NCBI RefSeq assembly: GCF_037975245.1
Contig: NC_092578.1
Span: 7,095,501 to 7,159,500 of the forward strand
Source of the DNA: Apostichopus japonicus
Taxonomy: Eukaryota; Echinodermata; Holothuroidea; Aspidochirotida; Stichopodidae
DNA: 64,000 bases
Direction of reading: 5' to 3'
The translations under genes and the position numbers were made by a program. Shown here one piece after another: positions 12,170 to 26,322 of this stretch. How positions within the stretch are numbered: position 1 is the stretch's first letter; each line of letters opens with the position of its first letter. The notes beneath the pieces were generated by a model. It was not told where the DNA came from. It made no database searches and saw nothing but the letters and a program-made list of their open reading frames with translations.

Positions 12170-15100
12170 CTACTACTGGAATCTGTTTAATGAAGAACCT
12201 AATTTGCTGTCAAAGCGTAACAGCAATGCATGTGGAAGCCCAAAATTCTGACTAGAAAATTTATACTGTCAGTTTTATAGTTCTGTACAGGATTTTCATA
12301 ACCAGTGGTATTGAATGTTCCCCGGTTTCATCTCTCTCTCTCTTAAAATACTATTTTATTTCTCCTCGTATGATCCGATTTCTGTATTTACTCATTGTGA
12401 AATACCCCACGTATAAACACTAGTGTAACTTTGCGCTTCCAATTAGCAGATTGAGTTAGCAATGTGCATACACTTTGAACCACTTGCATAATGTATATAG
12501 CATTTGGTTCAGCAATGATCTGTGTTCACAATTTGGTTTCTTCTGCAGTACAATGTACACGTGTGTTGCAGAAATATTAGGTTGTTTTTTATCAGTATAG
12601 TAGCTTTAAAGAGCAATTGCAGTTAAATATTGCTAAGAAATATAACAAAATGAAGGAGAAAAAGATTCATATCAGGAACTATTTCTTCCAACTGCTATAT
12701 ATAAAAATAAAATATAAAACTGAAAATATATCTTAATTTTGAGTATCGTGACTCGAGCTTACATTCACTTTGAAGAGAGAAAAAAGAGGGCAATCCACAG
12801 AGTTGCTGGCTCGTCGCAAGCAAACTACATTAGAACATGTACATTTGACCTTAGATCACATGACCTTTGAACTCAGTTACCTTGGCAACTATATATTAAT
12901 AGCATTTAACATTCTCATTATATGTGTGAAGGACCTGAAGGTTCCATGTCAACTCAATGAGAGAAAGTAAAAGGTTTTCACCTCCTTCTGGACCAAAGCA
13001 AGGATTAATTTATTGTGGTATTGCATTGCTAAATGCATGTTCTTTGTGATAAAAGAAGGGCAACTTGCTATACAGTACAAGTGCAAGGATGTATATAAAT
13101 GTCGTGTATGGAAAGCTGTAGACATGAGCCATCAAAACTACGCTAATTTATTCCCTGCTGTGACATTACAATATGGCTGCCCGTCTCTGACATGATGTTT
13201 GAACCAAGATATATCTCTTGAGCCGAGCAATATTTTAAGGGAATTGCGCATAGCACACATGATCAGCTATCAGCCTATTACAACACTGGCACGGTTAGCT
13301 GGGATGGATATTTAGGAGAGGCAATCTCAGATTCATAGTGCATGAAAGTATAATTTCGTTGGTTGTAGCTGGCCATGTAGAAATCACACATTTTTTATTT
13401 TCAAAATAAATGAAAAAAAAAAAATAGCGTTTCTTCTCAGCAATGGATATTCGTAAATGGGTGTTGGGCCAATGAGATTCTTAGTTTGTAGTATCCTCTA
13501 TGAATACAGTGTTACATGTTTAAATTTGAGTTATAAACATTCGATCCATGCCTTAAACGTGTGCACTTCATGTGTCATGTATTCATATAATGTATATACT
13601 AGTTGTAACACACTTAATGTACCTCTGATGTCACAGAATCAATATCCAGACACATTTAGTGCATCGTTAATGCTACATCGGAAATCCTCCCCGGAGGGGA
13701 TTTTGGAAACCATCTTGCAGACATGGCAGAGGCAGGGATCTCGTTGATGTGATTTGCAATTCATCCAAACTGAATCTTAAAGAGATAGTAAAAGATCAGT
13801 TACCAGGCATTATATACAGAACTGGCAGATTCCTCTTGACAGCTAGGCATCTAGCATTTTGTGCCTTAATGTAGGTAAAGACGAAGGGTTACAGTACTGT
13901 GTGAATGATAACGTACTATTTAGTGGAAGTAGGTAGGTCGAAGATATGTGTAAATTTTATGCAAATTAAAGAAAGGAGGCAGATTTCCACTCCCAAATAT
14001 CCATACTACTGTAGTCAGCTGTGCCAGTGTTCTAATATAGGCTGGTCACAATGTCCATAAAATGATATATATACAGTATTTAGCATATAACTAGGTGGAG
14101 TTACCTATAGCCTAGCTTACTAAATATTATTGGTGCTGCATGACTTTAATTGTTACTGTAGTAAATGGTAGCTGTATAACTATGGGTTTAATACACCATC
14201 GTGGAGGGAAAAAGAGAAAGAAATATCAAAATGGCAAAGTCGTTTGCGCTGCAAAACCTTGAAGTAACTTGAGAGATCATTGATAGTGAGAAGGCAACCT
14301 ACTGTTATACATCCGTCCCCTAAGGCTGCATTTTGCATTGAATTTCCTACAGTCTGGTTGTACCAAACTTGGCTGTTTGATTATATATACAGTAATGAAG
14401 TAAGTTATACAAAATTGATAACCTACAGTAGTCTGCTACTTAATAGTCTTGCCACTAAAATTTCATAAGATACATTGTATATGACACTGGAGCTATATAT
14501 ACAGTTTAAAAGCGATACACAAGCTTTCCAGAACAGGACAAAACATTGCATTTAATGTGTTGGACGAAAAAGTTGTCTGTATTAGATTAAATTCTCACTA
14601 ATTGGGAGAACATTAATAATGTATGAAATATAGCCTTGTAGATGGCTCGTTTTAATTGTTAGTGAGATTAAAGGGCAGTGTCCAATTTATTAGTGAACAT
14701 ATGACTCAGTTTATGGTTAAGAAGAACGCGAACAGAGTATAGTTACGTACCAACACCAGATGCAACCTTAATTTAACTTAAACTGAAGTTTTATGTGCTC
14801 ATGTTTTTTTTTTTTCAATTTGGTTGATGTTTACAACTAACTAAGCTACATTTTCTTTGTCATGTTTTAACATATTCTTTGCTACATAAAGATTTCTCGC
14901 CATTTTACACAGATAGAGTTTACAACCAAATGATTTCCAAGGAAGCCATGTTCCCATTTCTCAAATCCCAAGAAATGTTTACCCAAAACATGGCACTTTA
15001 AAGTCTTGTGTCATATAAACACCACACAAGCATTTTGTTTTGTTTTCATCATATATATTACAATTCATATCTTCCAAAAAAAGTTTTCTCTCAAGTATAG

Positions 15101-16785
15101 AGAGTCTCTTAGCTCTTTCATCTTGAAGATAATCTTTCCTCAGTGGTGGTTTCAATCCAGACCAGCTTGTACTAAAATTTTGATTGACGATTTTGTTAAT
15201 TAACAAGACACGTTCAGTAAATTTTGTTACAGCCCATCTATGGTATGAATCAATCTAAGCCGATGTTTATAACTAAAACATTCTAAACATTGTCGGATAA
15301 CATTGATGAATAACATGAGCGTTTTATGTGTATACCGTGCAGTGTAAATTAAGTCAAGAGTCTCAGTGAATTTGTTCTTGCTTTGAAAGAGATAAAAAAG
15401 AAGAAAAAGAGCCTCCTGTCGGTCATAAATGTATCAAATTAGCAACTTATGCAATGTTGATCAAAGATAAAGGGTAGATGAAATAATTCTTCTCCTTAAA
15501 AAGAGATAAATGCTGAAAATGAATGCTTAGTAATAGATATAGTATTTCAGTACTTTTGTATATATGCTTACCTGTCTCCCATGCCGAATGCACTTTTTCT
15601 GTCTATGGCGGCCAATTGCTGTACACATGTTATGACATAATACTTCCCCTTGTATTCTTACAGCAGCTTAGAAGGGTACATTACACTGACAACTTATTAA
15701 CACACATTATAAAACGTGAAAAATCTGCAAATATGCTGTTTTGACCTTGATGTGCTAATTTGGACGTGCAAAAATAGTGAAAATCTGAAAATGCAAACTT
15801 ATAAGTACCAATTAAGTACATAAAATGAGAAAAGGGGTAATGTTCAGATCTATTAATACACAGCACATCTCTTTAAAATAGTAATCATATTTCCAATGTA
15901 TTGACGAGCAATACTTTATATGTGCGCAAAATGATAATTTCAGATTTTTGCCGTTTGGAAAAATGGGTTTAAGTCATCAATGTGTCGTTAGATGATTCGT
16001 ACATTCTCCTCAAATTAGCCGAATATCAATGATGTCATGATGACATCACAAGAATTTAGATTAACCCTACCTTTCTGCCTATCCTTTAATCTTTCTTTCA
16101 TTGCCACAGTGCAGTTTTTAAGCTATCATATTCTTGACATACTTTGATACACTATTATATGATGATAGAAATACACATCAGTATATATATTAAAGATACT
16201 TGGCCAAAGAATCAACTCAGTATCATACATCACACGTAAGCATTATGTGATAACTGTGATATTTTCGTGCCTTGTTTATCATAATTATAGTCAACTTGGC
16301 TTAACGATAACACTTTTCCTATCAGTCATTGAATAATTAATATAGATACAATCATCCGGTTGTTATATTGAGCATCTGGCTAAATTTATGATTGGTGAAT
16401 TGTGCAGTCAAGTTGAATCGGATGAAATTGAATTTTTTTGTCAGCATGCACTTCATCGTGGGTTTTAAACCGGACTACTCTAGTACTTTACGATGGTTTG
16501 TATTCAGTTACCGTGTGACAAATTTCACACTTGCCTTTATAATGAGTTGTAGAAGATGCCCCAGAACGTGATCAATGCACATCCTCGACTGGTGAGGGAA
16601 ACGTAAAGCTTCAAGAAACATGTAAGATCTGATGTCGCAAAATTTTGTCGAAGGAAGAAGGAAATTCGGAATAAATAAAGGTTACAAAAGAAATAAATGA
16701 AGTATGAAATTTAGATTGTGGGGCGCAAAACTTTGTGGATCATATACTAAACAATCAATAAATTTATTCCTTTAAAGTCAGTGAA

Positions 16786-17663
16786 CATATCAATTCCTTA
16801 GCGCTCTTCCTTGTGCAGCGGCAGAAAGTCACGATAGTTACTACCCACACCCCTCGTTGACTTACTGTTAGGCCATGTTTTTCTTCACTGATAACAGTTC
16901 TTTCCTCATTTCATTACACTTTGTCTAAAACATCTTTAGAAAGGTGGAATAAATCTCTTCATATCTCTGTTGTTTCCTAGTTTCTATTTAGCATGGCACA
17001 ATCGGACTTTGGGGGTTAAAAAATGTAAAAATACGTAACTTTTGAAAACCAAAAGTCACACGTAAAACACACATGGCAACATGTAGCGTCGTGTGGCTTT
17101 TGAAACTCCCATTTTTGAAAGTTCAATTGCGTCACTATAACACTGGCCCTCCTCTTTGTCTAAATTGAATATGCATTACAAATGAGTGACAGATTCTGTA
17201 CATATAAAAATTATTGTGATTGGTTCAAGTTTTCAATCGGACCTAGGGGTAACAAATGAGAGTCTTCGTTAGAAAATATCGACCTTCTAGCCCAACCTCG
17301 AGAGACGCTATTGAAGACGCCCACGTGGTAGCGCCTAGTATAGGGGACTGTAACTACGCACTGTTTAATCGTTTATGTGTAATTGTATTAAAATTTGTTA
17401 TTGTACTGTTAAGAACTCAAAATTAGTTTAAAAACACATTTATTGGTAGTTTTTTCACCCAAATTCCCATATACATTGAGAATGCTATAGTTTGCGTCAC
17501 AGCAATATAAAAAAAACCCGCAACAGAATGGATCAGTCCAATCTTCCTGACCGCGTTGATCACAGCGCTCACGTATGGGAGCGATGAGTCACACTTAATC
17601 CTTCAAAGAGCTTATATTGCAGTACTTTTTAGTGTCGTTTTGGGGGGTGAAGGAATTGATATG
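16786..17663 (+). mobile_element. ~880-bp non-autonomous element, copy 1 (TIR CATATCAATTCCTT)
   Basis: The ends are a perfect 14-bp inverted repeat, CATATCAATTCCTT at 16786-16799 and its complement at 17650-17663. The whole sequence recurs in inverted orientation at 25280-26160 with scattered mismatches and small indels. No target duplication longer than a possible ATAT or TA inside the TIR can be seen. There is no substantial open frame: the short frame near 17257, also seen in copy 2, is broken in one copy and matches nothing known. Superfamily unassigned; a TA-type target would suggest Tc1/mariner or similar. Confidence 0.78.
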
Positions 17664-17919
17664 ATGGCTATTGGTACATATTTGTTCTTGTAAGATATTA
17701 TCCATGCAGTTATGATATCTGGATATTACATGGTGTAGAATGAGTAATAACCAACTGATAGTTAGAGTACAGAGCCCTTTAAAAACTGCTGCCATTTATA
17801 TCAAAGAAAATTGATCGCATGTTTTCAACCATATGCAAAATCAGAAAGCAAGATGAAACTTGTGAAAACACTGGTTGCTACCATCAGTTCATTAGATACC
17901 TTAATGCTGGACTCTTTTG

Positions 17920-18115
17920 CCTTCTCCTCTTCTGCCCCCTCTTTCATTCTTCTCCTTCCTTTCCCTTTGCTCTCCTTCTCCTTCTCTTCCTTTGATCTCC
18001 TTCCCTCCTCCTTTTCATCCTCTTTCCCTCCTGTCCCTTTCATCCCCTTTCCATCTTCTCCCTCCTCTCCCTTTGCTCCCTTCTGTCACTCCCCTCCTCC
18101 CTACCTTCCACAACC
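17920..18115 (+). repeat. Polypyrimidine (CT-rich) tract, ~195 bp
   Basis: Almost only C and T on the plus strand, with CTCCTTCC-type words. It could form H-DNA (triplex). Long open frames here on both strands (Ser/Pro/Phe-rich one way, Glu/Lys-rich the other) are composition artefacts. Confidence 0.75.
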
Positions 18116-19314
18116 ACCTTATCCTCACAGGATTCTTCTAATCTAAGAGCAATGATATTTTGGGTAAAATCTCTTAGAAGCTATAAAAGAGACTATGCTC
18201 TCTAACTTGTACATTTTCCATCTCAGATAAATACCAGCTCTAACTATTTACTTAGTACAGTTGTGCTTGAACAAGCTACTATATATGCAATCTCAGATAT
18301 TAAATACGCATTGGTTATAGTATATATGCACTGTTGAGAACTCAATTGTTGCCACAATAAAAAAATAAAAAAACGGCTATATTTTCAAAATCATTTGTTA
18401 AAAGACACATTAACAAAGCAAACAACCCCTGTGAGACTTGCATGCTCATCTATATTTTATACAAGTTTACATTGAAACTGTGTGAGAGTAATAATTTCTC
18501 CCTGTGTTTTTTTTTTCTCTCTCGTTCTCGTTTCGAGAGGTCTTTCGTGCTTTGTTTGGTCTTGCGCATTAGTGTCGTCAGTATCTTACCTACCATTGCC
18601 GGGCTCAACGAGACTGTGATTAATTGCTAAGTATTGATTTCTGGAAAAATTATTAGCCTTAGGGGCTCAAGGCACCAATATCTCTTAATATCATGGCTGT
18701 TTCTTTAACATGAGGGCCGTCAAATTTAATTAAGGAATCTTGATGGATTTAAGCCTACCATGGGAACATTCATATAGCATATTTTGGTTGGCTCACAGGA
18801 CTGTCAAAACGTTCTGCTCTTTAACTGCCAGGTGAAAGCTCTTAATTTATCTCCGTTGACTTAAATATCTCCCGGGGGTTGTTTATGTGGCAATGGACTG
18901 TGATTTACAAGTAAAATTTTTTCCATATCTATTTAGTAATATTTGCCCAGATTTAGTATACTATTACACTTTCTATTGCATTGTTTATATCTTAGTCAAA
19001 TTTTGTTGACTAAGTTTTGCGATTGCTTTGAAGTTGTAGTATGCATATATACATGTGGGAATTATGCAATATGGAAACACTCGCTGCACCAAAACACAAA
19101 AAAAAAAAAAACATGTACCAGAACAGAAATTTATATACAAATTTATATACAAATCACACTTCCCTTTGTTTTCGTATCGTAATATTTGGAGAATAAGAAA
19201 ATACAGTTTTTGTTCTTGCTAAACTACCTTTTGAAATAATCAAGTTATGTGAAAATAAATCTCAACTTAAAATGCTGTAGGAAATCTGGCATTCTTTTGA
19301 TATCTATCTATACA

Positions 19315-19714
19315 GGGGGGTAGGAAGCTTCCAAAAAGTGGGGGGGCACAACATCAGAGGGGCACTTTCTCATTCCACAACCACCACTCGTTATGCTATC
19401 ACTTAAATATATATGAGGTGTTAGTATGTTATTAATACTATTATGGTGTGCTGCAACATTGATTTTTATTTATTGAGATTGTTTATTGTTAACCATGCTA
19501 CAAAAAGATGTGGGATGACATTTTAAAGGTATCATGTACAGACTAAATATAAATAATTTAAAATAAATATTAAAATTAACAAAGGCTTTATAAGATATCC
19601 AAAAGACAGTTCTTCATCAAAGGGGCACATTTTATTTGCCAGTAGGCACATTTGCTGTTTTGGATAAAAGTGGGGGGGCACGTGCCCCTAGTGCCCCCCC
19701 CCGCTCTTTCCCAT
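19315..19714 (+). repeat. ~400-bp repeat with GGGGGGTAGGA end, copy 1
   Basis: It starts GGGGGGTAGGAAGCTTCCAA and ends with GGCACGTGCCCCTAGTGCCC. A second copy in the same direction lies at 32129-32526, where the right end TCCTACCCCCC is an inverted match of the left end. Here that right end has decayed. Probably a MITE family; no coding capacity. Confidence 0.65.
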
Positions 19715-21069
19715 ATACACACACATAGTAGAGAGAGGGTGCAGTAGTTTTGAGGAGACAAGTAAGTTTAGCACTTTGATATATCAGACCAGGTAAGTTT
19801 TAGAGTAAACATTTCTTTTGGAATTGTTATCAAGTTGAATAATTCTTTCTGTAGTCTTACAATTCCTAGTACCAAAAGTTTAGATAAAACTCAAGAAATT
19901 TGGCAAGTGAGTCATGAGTTCGGAAGTTCTCTATAAATACGAACCTTTAATTCATAGGACAAATTCGTTTACACTCGTTTAAGCTGCAGCTGTTACTTTC
20001 ATGTTCCTTCAATAAATAACAAACAAGTTATCTCAAGGAGGTAATTAATCATCAAATTGCGGTAAATGTGTTGATTATCTTACGTCGGCGGCATGTCATG
20101 TGTTTCAGGTTAGTGTTTCTAACAACAAAGTAATATTTACCAAAAATCTTTCGAAAGAAGTATTAAAAAACAAAGACAAATTTTTTAAACACAAATACAT
20201 ATTGTACTCTTGAGACGGATGTTTACCCGTCATGTTCAATATCTAATCTTAAGAATGAAGCTTTTCGTTTGTGATCATGCCTGAAGGAATTAGTTAAAAT
20301 ATAACTTCAGAGGGCTCACAGATGTATTAATTCTCCTCCTTGTGAGATCTTGCATCCTCTGTGCACTCCCATCTTTTGTCAGTGATATATTCTGCCAAAA
20401 AAAAAAAATCATAATTCACAAACAAAATGATGTTACAAAGAGGCAACCAGATCTTAAAACATTCCACCTACTACAGTTATTATTATTATTTTTCAATGAA
20501 TAATTTATCCGGTAACTCATCGCCAAAAAATAATGCAAAAATGATCAAATTTGCAATACAAAGATGTACAGTATAGCAGTTTTGTACACAAGAACTATAG
20601 TATTTTATACCAGACAAAATTCAGAAACTTAAAAATTGATGCACAAAATATGATCCCTAAATTATTTCCCTGTCTACTGTTTCATTTTAAAATACAGAAA
20701 ATAGAATTGGTATAAAATTAATTTTACATGAGGAGATACTGTTGTATATATGTCAACAATGTGTCATTTAATTGGTTTACAATGCTATTGTATTGTTAAT
20801 AACAGAATTGTTATTAATTTGCATGATCAATTTATTCATTAGCTGATTTTTCATGCCCTCAGGAACTCTCCCAAGATTTACTTCCCCACAAACCAGTAAG
20901 TTTTGGGGATTTTGTAGGTGTTGTATCTTTCTTTTTTTTTGGGGGGGGGGGTCATTTCTTGGGCGAAAGGGCCAATATTTTGGGGCAAAATGTAGCTGGA
21001 CTTGTGTGCATGCATTGTTTGCTGTATATCAGAACGGAAGAAAATGATTTAGACATTCAGGAAAGATCA

Positions 21070-21170
21070 AAAATAAAACAAAACTGTTAGCAAACTGCTT
21101 ATCCACTGAAGAGCCTGTGTAAGAGAATGTGTAAACGTCCTAGCAGGATCTTCGTCAGAGGCTGAATGAA
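21070..21170 (+). repeat. GTTAGCAAACTGCTTATCC family repeat, copy 1
   Basis: It has AAAACTGTTAGCAAACTGCT, a TATCCACT..AGAGCCTGTGTAAGA block, and CCTAGCAGGATCTTCGTCAG. The same blocks occur at 36577-36702, partly at 26255-26322, and in a palindromic arrangement at 43844-43982. This copy lacks the CCTGACGTTTCGAT segment. Confidence 0.6.
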
Positions 21171-22040
21171 GATATCGGTTTACTGTTAGGTGTTTATAGA
21201 ATGGAACACAGATTGAGGATTGGGAAAATGGGTTTAAATATTTCATTGTGCTTTCTCCTGGTCTCTTGTCTTGTTGTCTTGGTATTATGGATGAAGCTAC
21301 TGGAACCCCTTGTTTTTAGGATCTTTCTAAAACAGCTGAGCTACATCGTAGTGTCCCTTTTGTTTTAGTTTTAACATGAATTAATGAAAGCTGCCATTTC
21401 AATTAAATTTGTATATCACTTTGCTGCTGGCATATGCTTTCACAAAATAATCCCACCAAAATCTGAAAAATTCATATCTTAGCCGAAACAAAAGGTTGTG
21501 GTTTTGATAAAAAAGGATGCAGAAAATTGCCGGCAAATTTACGAAGCAATCCACTTCAGCAGTCAGAATATGCCTTTGAAGACAGTGGAGTGAGGCACTG
21601 AGACCGATGGAGTAACTTAGACTGTAAGATATATGGAGCAGATGCAAGACTCTCCTTTAATCTTTGTTCGTAAGGAGTTACCGGTCTATACGTGATCGGT
21701 GCTAACATTAAAAAAAAATTATAAAATGGAAAAGTGTTTTGAAGATCAAATGTTGGGATTTTCAAATTGGAATGGATTCGTAAATTGTATACAAACTCAT
21801 TTTTACATTCTGTGAATAAAATTAGAAGGATGACTTCTTTTCATCATTCGCCTCATATTTTGAGCAACGTTTTTTGGTAACATTAATTGCCAGAAATCAT
21901 TGAACCAAATAAAATAATAAAAATTCTGCATTGATGACATGTGTTGTCACCATATTATTACAATTACTTTGTACCTTAGCATAAATTACTGTAGTTATCT
22001 ATTAACACGTGACCACTTTTCTTGCTTGTTCGAACATGTT

Positions 22041-22400
22041 TAACCATTGCAATCTCAAGTCTTTGGACATGTGAGGGTGGGGGGGATGGGGAGGGGAGAG
22101 GAAGAGCAGTTAGGGAGGGTGGGATGGGAGGTTACAAAATTAGTCTCAGTGTGTGCTGCATTAGTCACAGTGGAAAGTTTACCGTAGGATTCTAAAATAT
22201 ATGGACAAAAGTTGCAAACCATTGCAACTGCCAGTGTGTGGACAGGTGAGGTGAGGGTGGGGGGTGGGGAGAGGCAATTAGGGAGGGTGGGATGGGAGGG
22301 TTAAAAAATTAGTCTCAGTGTGTGCTACATTAGTCACATCTGAAAGTTTTCGGTAGAATTCTAAAATATATGGACAAAATTTGCAAGTTTCCAATATATA
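22041..22400 (+). repeat. Tandem duplication, unit about 175 bp
   Basis: Two adjacent copies each run from ACCATTGCAA through a GGGTGGGG-rich part, then AAAATTAGTCTCAGTGTGTG, and end with ATTCTAAAATATATGGACAA. Copies begin near 22041 and 22217. No gene. Confidence 0.75.
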
Positions 22401-25279
22401 AAATGAAAAATGTAGAACCAACTTCCCCTGTTTTCCACGGGCTACATTATGCCAACTTGTCTTGCGCAAATTAACCAACTTTCATATAGCCTTATTATAT
22501 TGACATCAGTAAACAGTCTGTTCATATTAAATAGCTGCAGTTGAGATCGTTTCCCTATCACAACATCCCCAATGTGCAATTTATCAACAACAAAAGAGTT
22601 ACAAGTTCTCATTGAACCACTTAAATAGTAAATTATCCTAACAAGGGTAATTGACTGATTCAAGGTTTCCCTAAAAACCTGTAATAAATTACTCTCTTCA
22701 TTTTAATAGAGTGGACGGAGTTTCTCATGGTTCCTCAATATTATACTTATTTGATGAAGTGGAGGAACAATCACAGAAAAAGGGAGTTTGAATAGATTTG
22801 TCATTGCAGTTAAACCACAGGTAAAAATACATGTCAACGTTTTTTTTCTGGCGGCTTTAGGCCAAAAAAGAGATGGATTAATGGCTTACTGCCAGAGAGA
22901 GATAACAAAATTGAGAGGCACTTAGATTGGAGCACGGAGCTTGAAGTGAGGGATTAGTCATCGGGATTACCGAAGAGATGGGATTTAATTTAATATCATT
23001 CCGCCACGATGCATGCTTAGTCAAGTTGAAAATTGCAAAATATGATTTATAAGGTATTGCTCTGCTAAAGATGTATTCTAAAATTAATTAATACCGATTC
23101 TCGGCTATATGAAATGATATCAACTTTCGTGGTTCATACAGCTGCAATATATATTAAGCCATATGAGAGTTGTATATGAGATGAAGAAATTAGGTATGTT
23201 GTGAGTTACCCATACTCCTCTGTACCAGTTGTTAAAATACCAAAATATATTTTTTTTACCATTAAGCACTTGAAATAGGTATTTCCTTTCATTTCATTAA
23301 ATTACACATTTTTGCTTACTTAGTTGTTTACAAAGTTAAGTTCTAAATTATTAGCTGATGACATAAGTTTTTTTTATTTTTTATTCAAATTTGTATGTTT
23401 TGTCAAAGAATGAAAACAAAGAAGTTAAGAATGAACTTGCAATCATTCATTAATATTTGTTGGTATATAGTTAAGAAAATTAAACGATGGAAAATTGGTT
23501 GGGAAATTATTACACGTTTATTGTTTCTAATTTCCATGTCAGTTTTCCGTTGTGCGCCCTCTGACTGGCCATATTTATACTGTAGTAATACCCATCAACT
23601 AAGTGCTGGAATACGCTCAGTAGTATAGTAGGTATTGGACAGGGCTTAATGTTATCCTGGGATCACTGGATATGAATTGGAGTTCTATGTAAGCTTAATT
23701 CTAGCTACGCTTAATTCAAGCTGAAAGATTCTTTGCATTTTTCAAACAGAAATGTAAAATTTTAATAACGGGTGAAAGTGTCCAAAGAGTAAGGCATGCA
23801 TCATGGTAAAAAGCCAGGTCCTGTTACTGTAGCATGCTTGGGTCAGCTCCCTGCAGGGTTGAGAAGCTTCTTAACGGAACCAGGTCTCAAACATGTGGCC
23901 AGGACATTAAAAGATTGTGGTTGTGGGATTGTGGGGAGGCTGGTATAAGGCTTGTCACTCGTAAATATCCAAACCAGTAAGTTTTGCGATTGGCAGTACT
24001 CCGAATAAACCTTAAAAGAATGCTCTCAAAGCTTTTCTCTCTTTGGTAAGAGGGCCCATGGCAATGATGGTGTCATTGGATGTAGCATACATAACTAGAT
24101 AGGTGGGCTGAGGCGGGGTGGGTGGGGTGGGGGAGTACTCTAAACCCCTGTGCAACACAACTTGCAGCCCGTTGTTTTGAGTGGTGGTGGAAGAGAATAT
24201 ATACTGTGATGACATATTGTGTTTTAATAGCTACTAAACTCAATGGTCATATTTTATATACTAAAGCTATATATACTGTACTGTAAATAATGAAAGTGTC
24301 ACATTGTCATGGCAATAGGTCAAATTTATGGCTCATTAGCATCCAATTCCTCATTAAATTCATCTGTGACAAGAGGCAGTCAGTTGTAGCTCTACAGATA
24401 AAAATAATTTCATGTTTAATATCGGTTGCAATTTCGTAGGATTGATATTAAATAGTCTAAAACACTACTTCGGTTTTGGTAAATTTGTCAGAGACTCTTC
24501 AGAATATAACTTCTTGATTAATTTATCATCGGAGAAGCAAACAGACATTATCTCTTAGATTGGATGAAACGTACAAATTTCCTCCTTACAACCATGCATC
24601 CCCCCTACCCCCATGTGCCATGGTCCAATAGTGCCACAAGGAAGGAAGAGAAAAGAAGGTGGTTCTGCTCTCAAATATGTATAGACAAACCATAAAATAT
24701 ACGAATAACTGAGGTTAACAACCTGGATTGTCATCTCTCATTAATATTCCATCATTCCTCAGTCAGTCCATTGTTTTTGTTTCCATTTGTAATTTAAATA
24801 TATTCTAAGCATGCAAATTTATTGTCAAGATAACAACAACAAAAACAGACAAAAGTTCCTTACGATCGAAGGATAAACCAGAATATGTAAAATTGCATAA
24901 TTTTTCTTTTTTGAATTCTTAATTGTAGTGCATAGCCTGGAGGAGCCAAAGGGCGTTTTTCTATATTTTCTTTTTCTTTTACAGGTTAAACTTCATGGGT
25001 GTTTCGTATTATAAATATAGAAAAAACTTTGCCATAAGCCATTGCTTTCAAAAGTGGTATAAAATATGCATGATACCGATGTTTCATAGCAGGGTTTATT
25101 GAAGCAGATTGCGATCAAAAAGTCAATTTTTACCTGATATTTGACAGCAGTCTCCTCAGAATTGTTAAGGTTGGTTAAAGTTTACCATGCATACATATAC
25201 TATACCACACTTGTAGTATCAGTACAACAACACGAATATGAATACAAAGTAGAATCCCCCTTATTTTGAACTTCAGTAC

Positions 25280-26160
25280 CATATCAATTCTTTCACCCCC
25301 AAAAACGACACTAAAAAGTACTGCAATATAAGCTCTTTGAAGGATAAAGTGTGACTCATCGCTCCCCAAACGTGAGCGCTGTGGATCAACACGGTCAGGA
25401 AGATTGGACTGATCCATTCTGTTGCGGTTTTTTTTTTATATTGCTGTGACGCAACTATTGCATTCTTAATGTATATGGGAATTTGGGTGGGTATCACAAC
25501 CAATTAATGTGTTTTTAAAGTAATTTTGAGTTCTAAACGGTACTGCAACAAAATCCAATACAATTACACACAAACGATTAATACGTGCGTAATTACAGTA
25601 CCCTATACTAGGCGCTACCACGCGGGCGTCTACAATAGCGTCTCTCGAAGTTGGGCAAGAAGGTCGATATTTTCTAACGAAGACTCTCATTTGTTACCTC
25701 TAGGTCCGATTGAAAACTTAAACCAATCACAATAATTTTTATGTGTACAGAATCTGTCAATCATTTGTAATGCATATTCAATTTAGACAAAGAGGAGGGC
25801 CAGTGTTATAGAGACACAATTGAACTTTCAAAAATGGGAGTTTCAAAAGCCACATGACGCTACATGTTGCCATGTGTGTTTTACGTGTGACTTTTGGTTT
25901 TCAAAAGTTACGTATTTCTACATTTTTTAACCCCCAAAGTCCGATTGTGCCATGCTAAATAGAAACTAGAAAACAACAGAGATATGAAGAGATTTATTCC
26001 ACCTTTCTAAAGATGTTTTAGACAAAGTGTAATGAAATGAGGAAAGAACTGATATCGGTGAAGAAAAACATGGCCTAACAGTAAGTCAACGAGGGGTGTG
26101 GGTAGTAACTGTTGTGACTTTCCGCCGCTGCATAAGGAAGAGCGCTAGGCAATTGATATG
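25280..26160 (-). mobile_element. ~880-bp non-autonomous element, copy 2 (inverted)
   Basis: Reverse-complement partner of 16786-17663, 7.6 kb away in the same intron. The ends share CATATCAATT with copy 1 but the TIR is less perfect inside. Shared landmarks include the segment around 25920 (complement of the copy 1 stretch near 17010) and the ATGAGAGTCTTCGTTAGAAA block. Pairing with copy 1 in the transcript would give a long double-stranded stem. Confidence 0.78.
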
Positions 26161-26254
26161 AAATCAAAATGTCGAGAGTATGAGTGCAAATCAATGGGGG
26201 CTACAGAGAACATTCAAAATAGAGCTAAAAACTATAAATGCGAGAATACAGTTA

Positions 26255-26322
26255 TGAGTGTGTAAAAAGTAAGTGGGCCTGACGTTTCGATCCTAGCAGG
26301 ATCTTCTTCAGAGGCTGAATGA
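26255..26322 (+). repeat. CCTGACGTTTCGATCC family repeat, partial copy
   Basis: It carries GTAAGTGGGCCTGACGTTTC, GATCCTAGCAGGATC and TTCTTCAGAGGCTGAATGAC. It is the right half of the fuller copy at 36577-36702. Confidence 0.55.

Noticed and set aside
17811-18146. Ser/Pro/Phe-rich 111-codon open frame and a Glu/Lys-rich frame on the other strand
   Set aside because: Both are the direct result of a CT-only tract; no homology or splice support.
25466-25690. 74-codon minus-strand frame in the ~880-bp element, also partly present in copy 1
   Set aside because: The copies differ at amino-acid-changing sites and the frame is not kept over its length; no family match.
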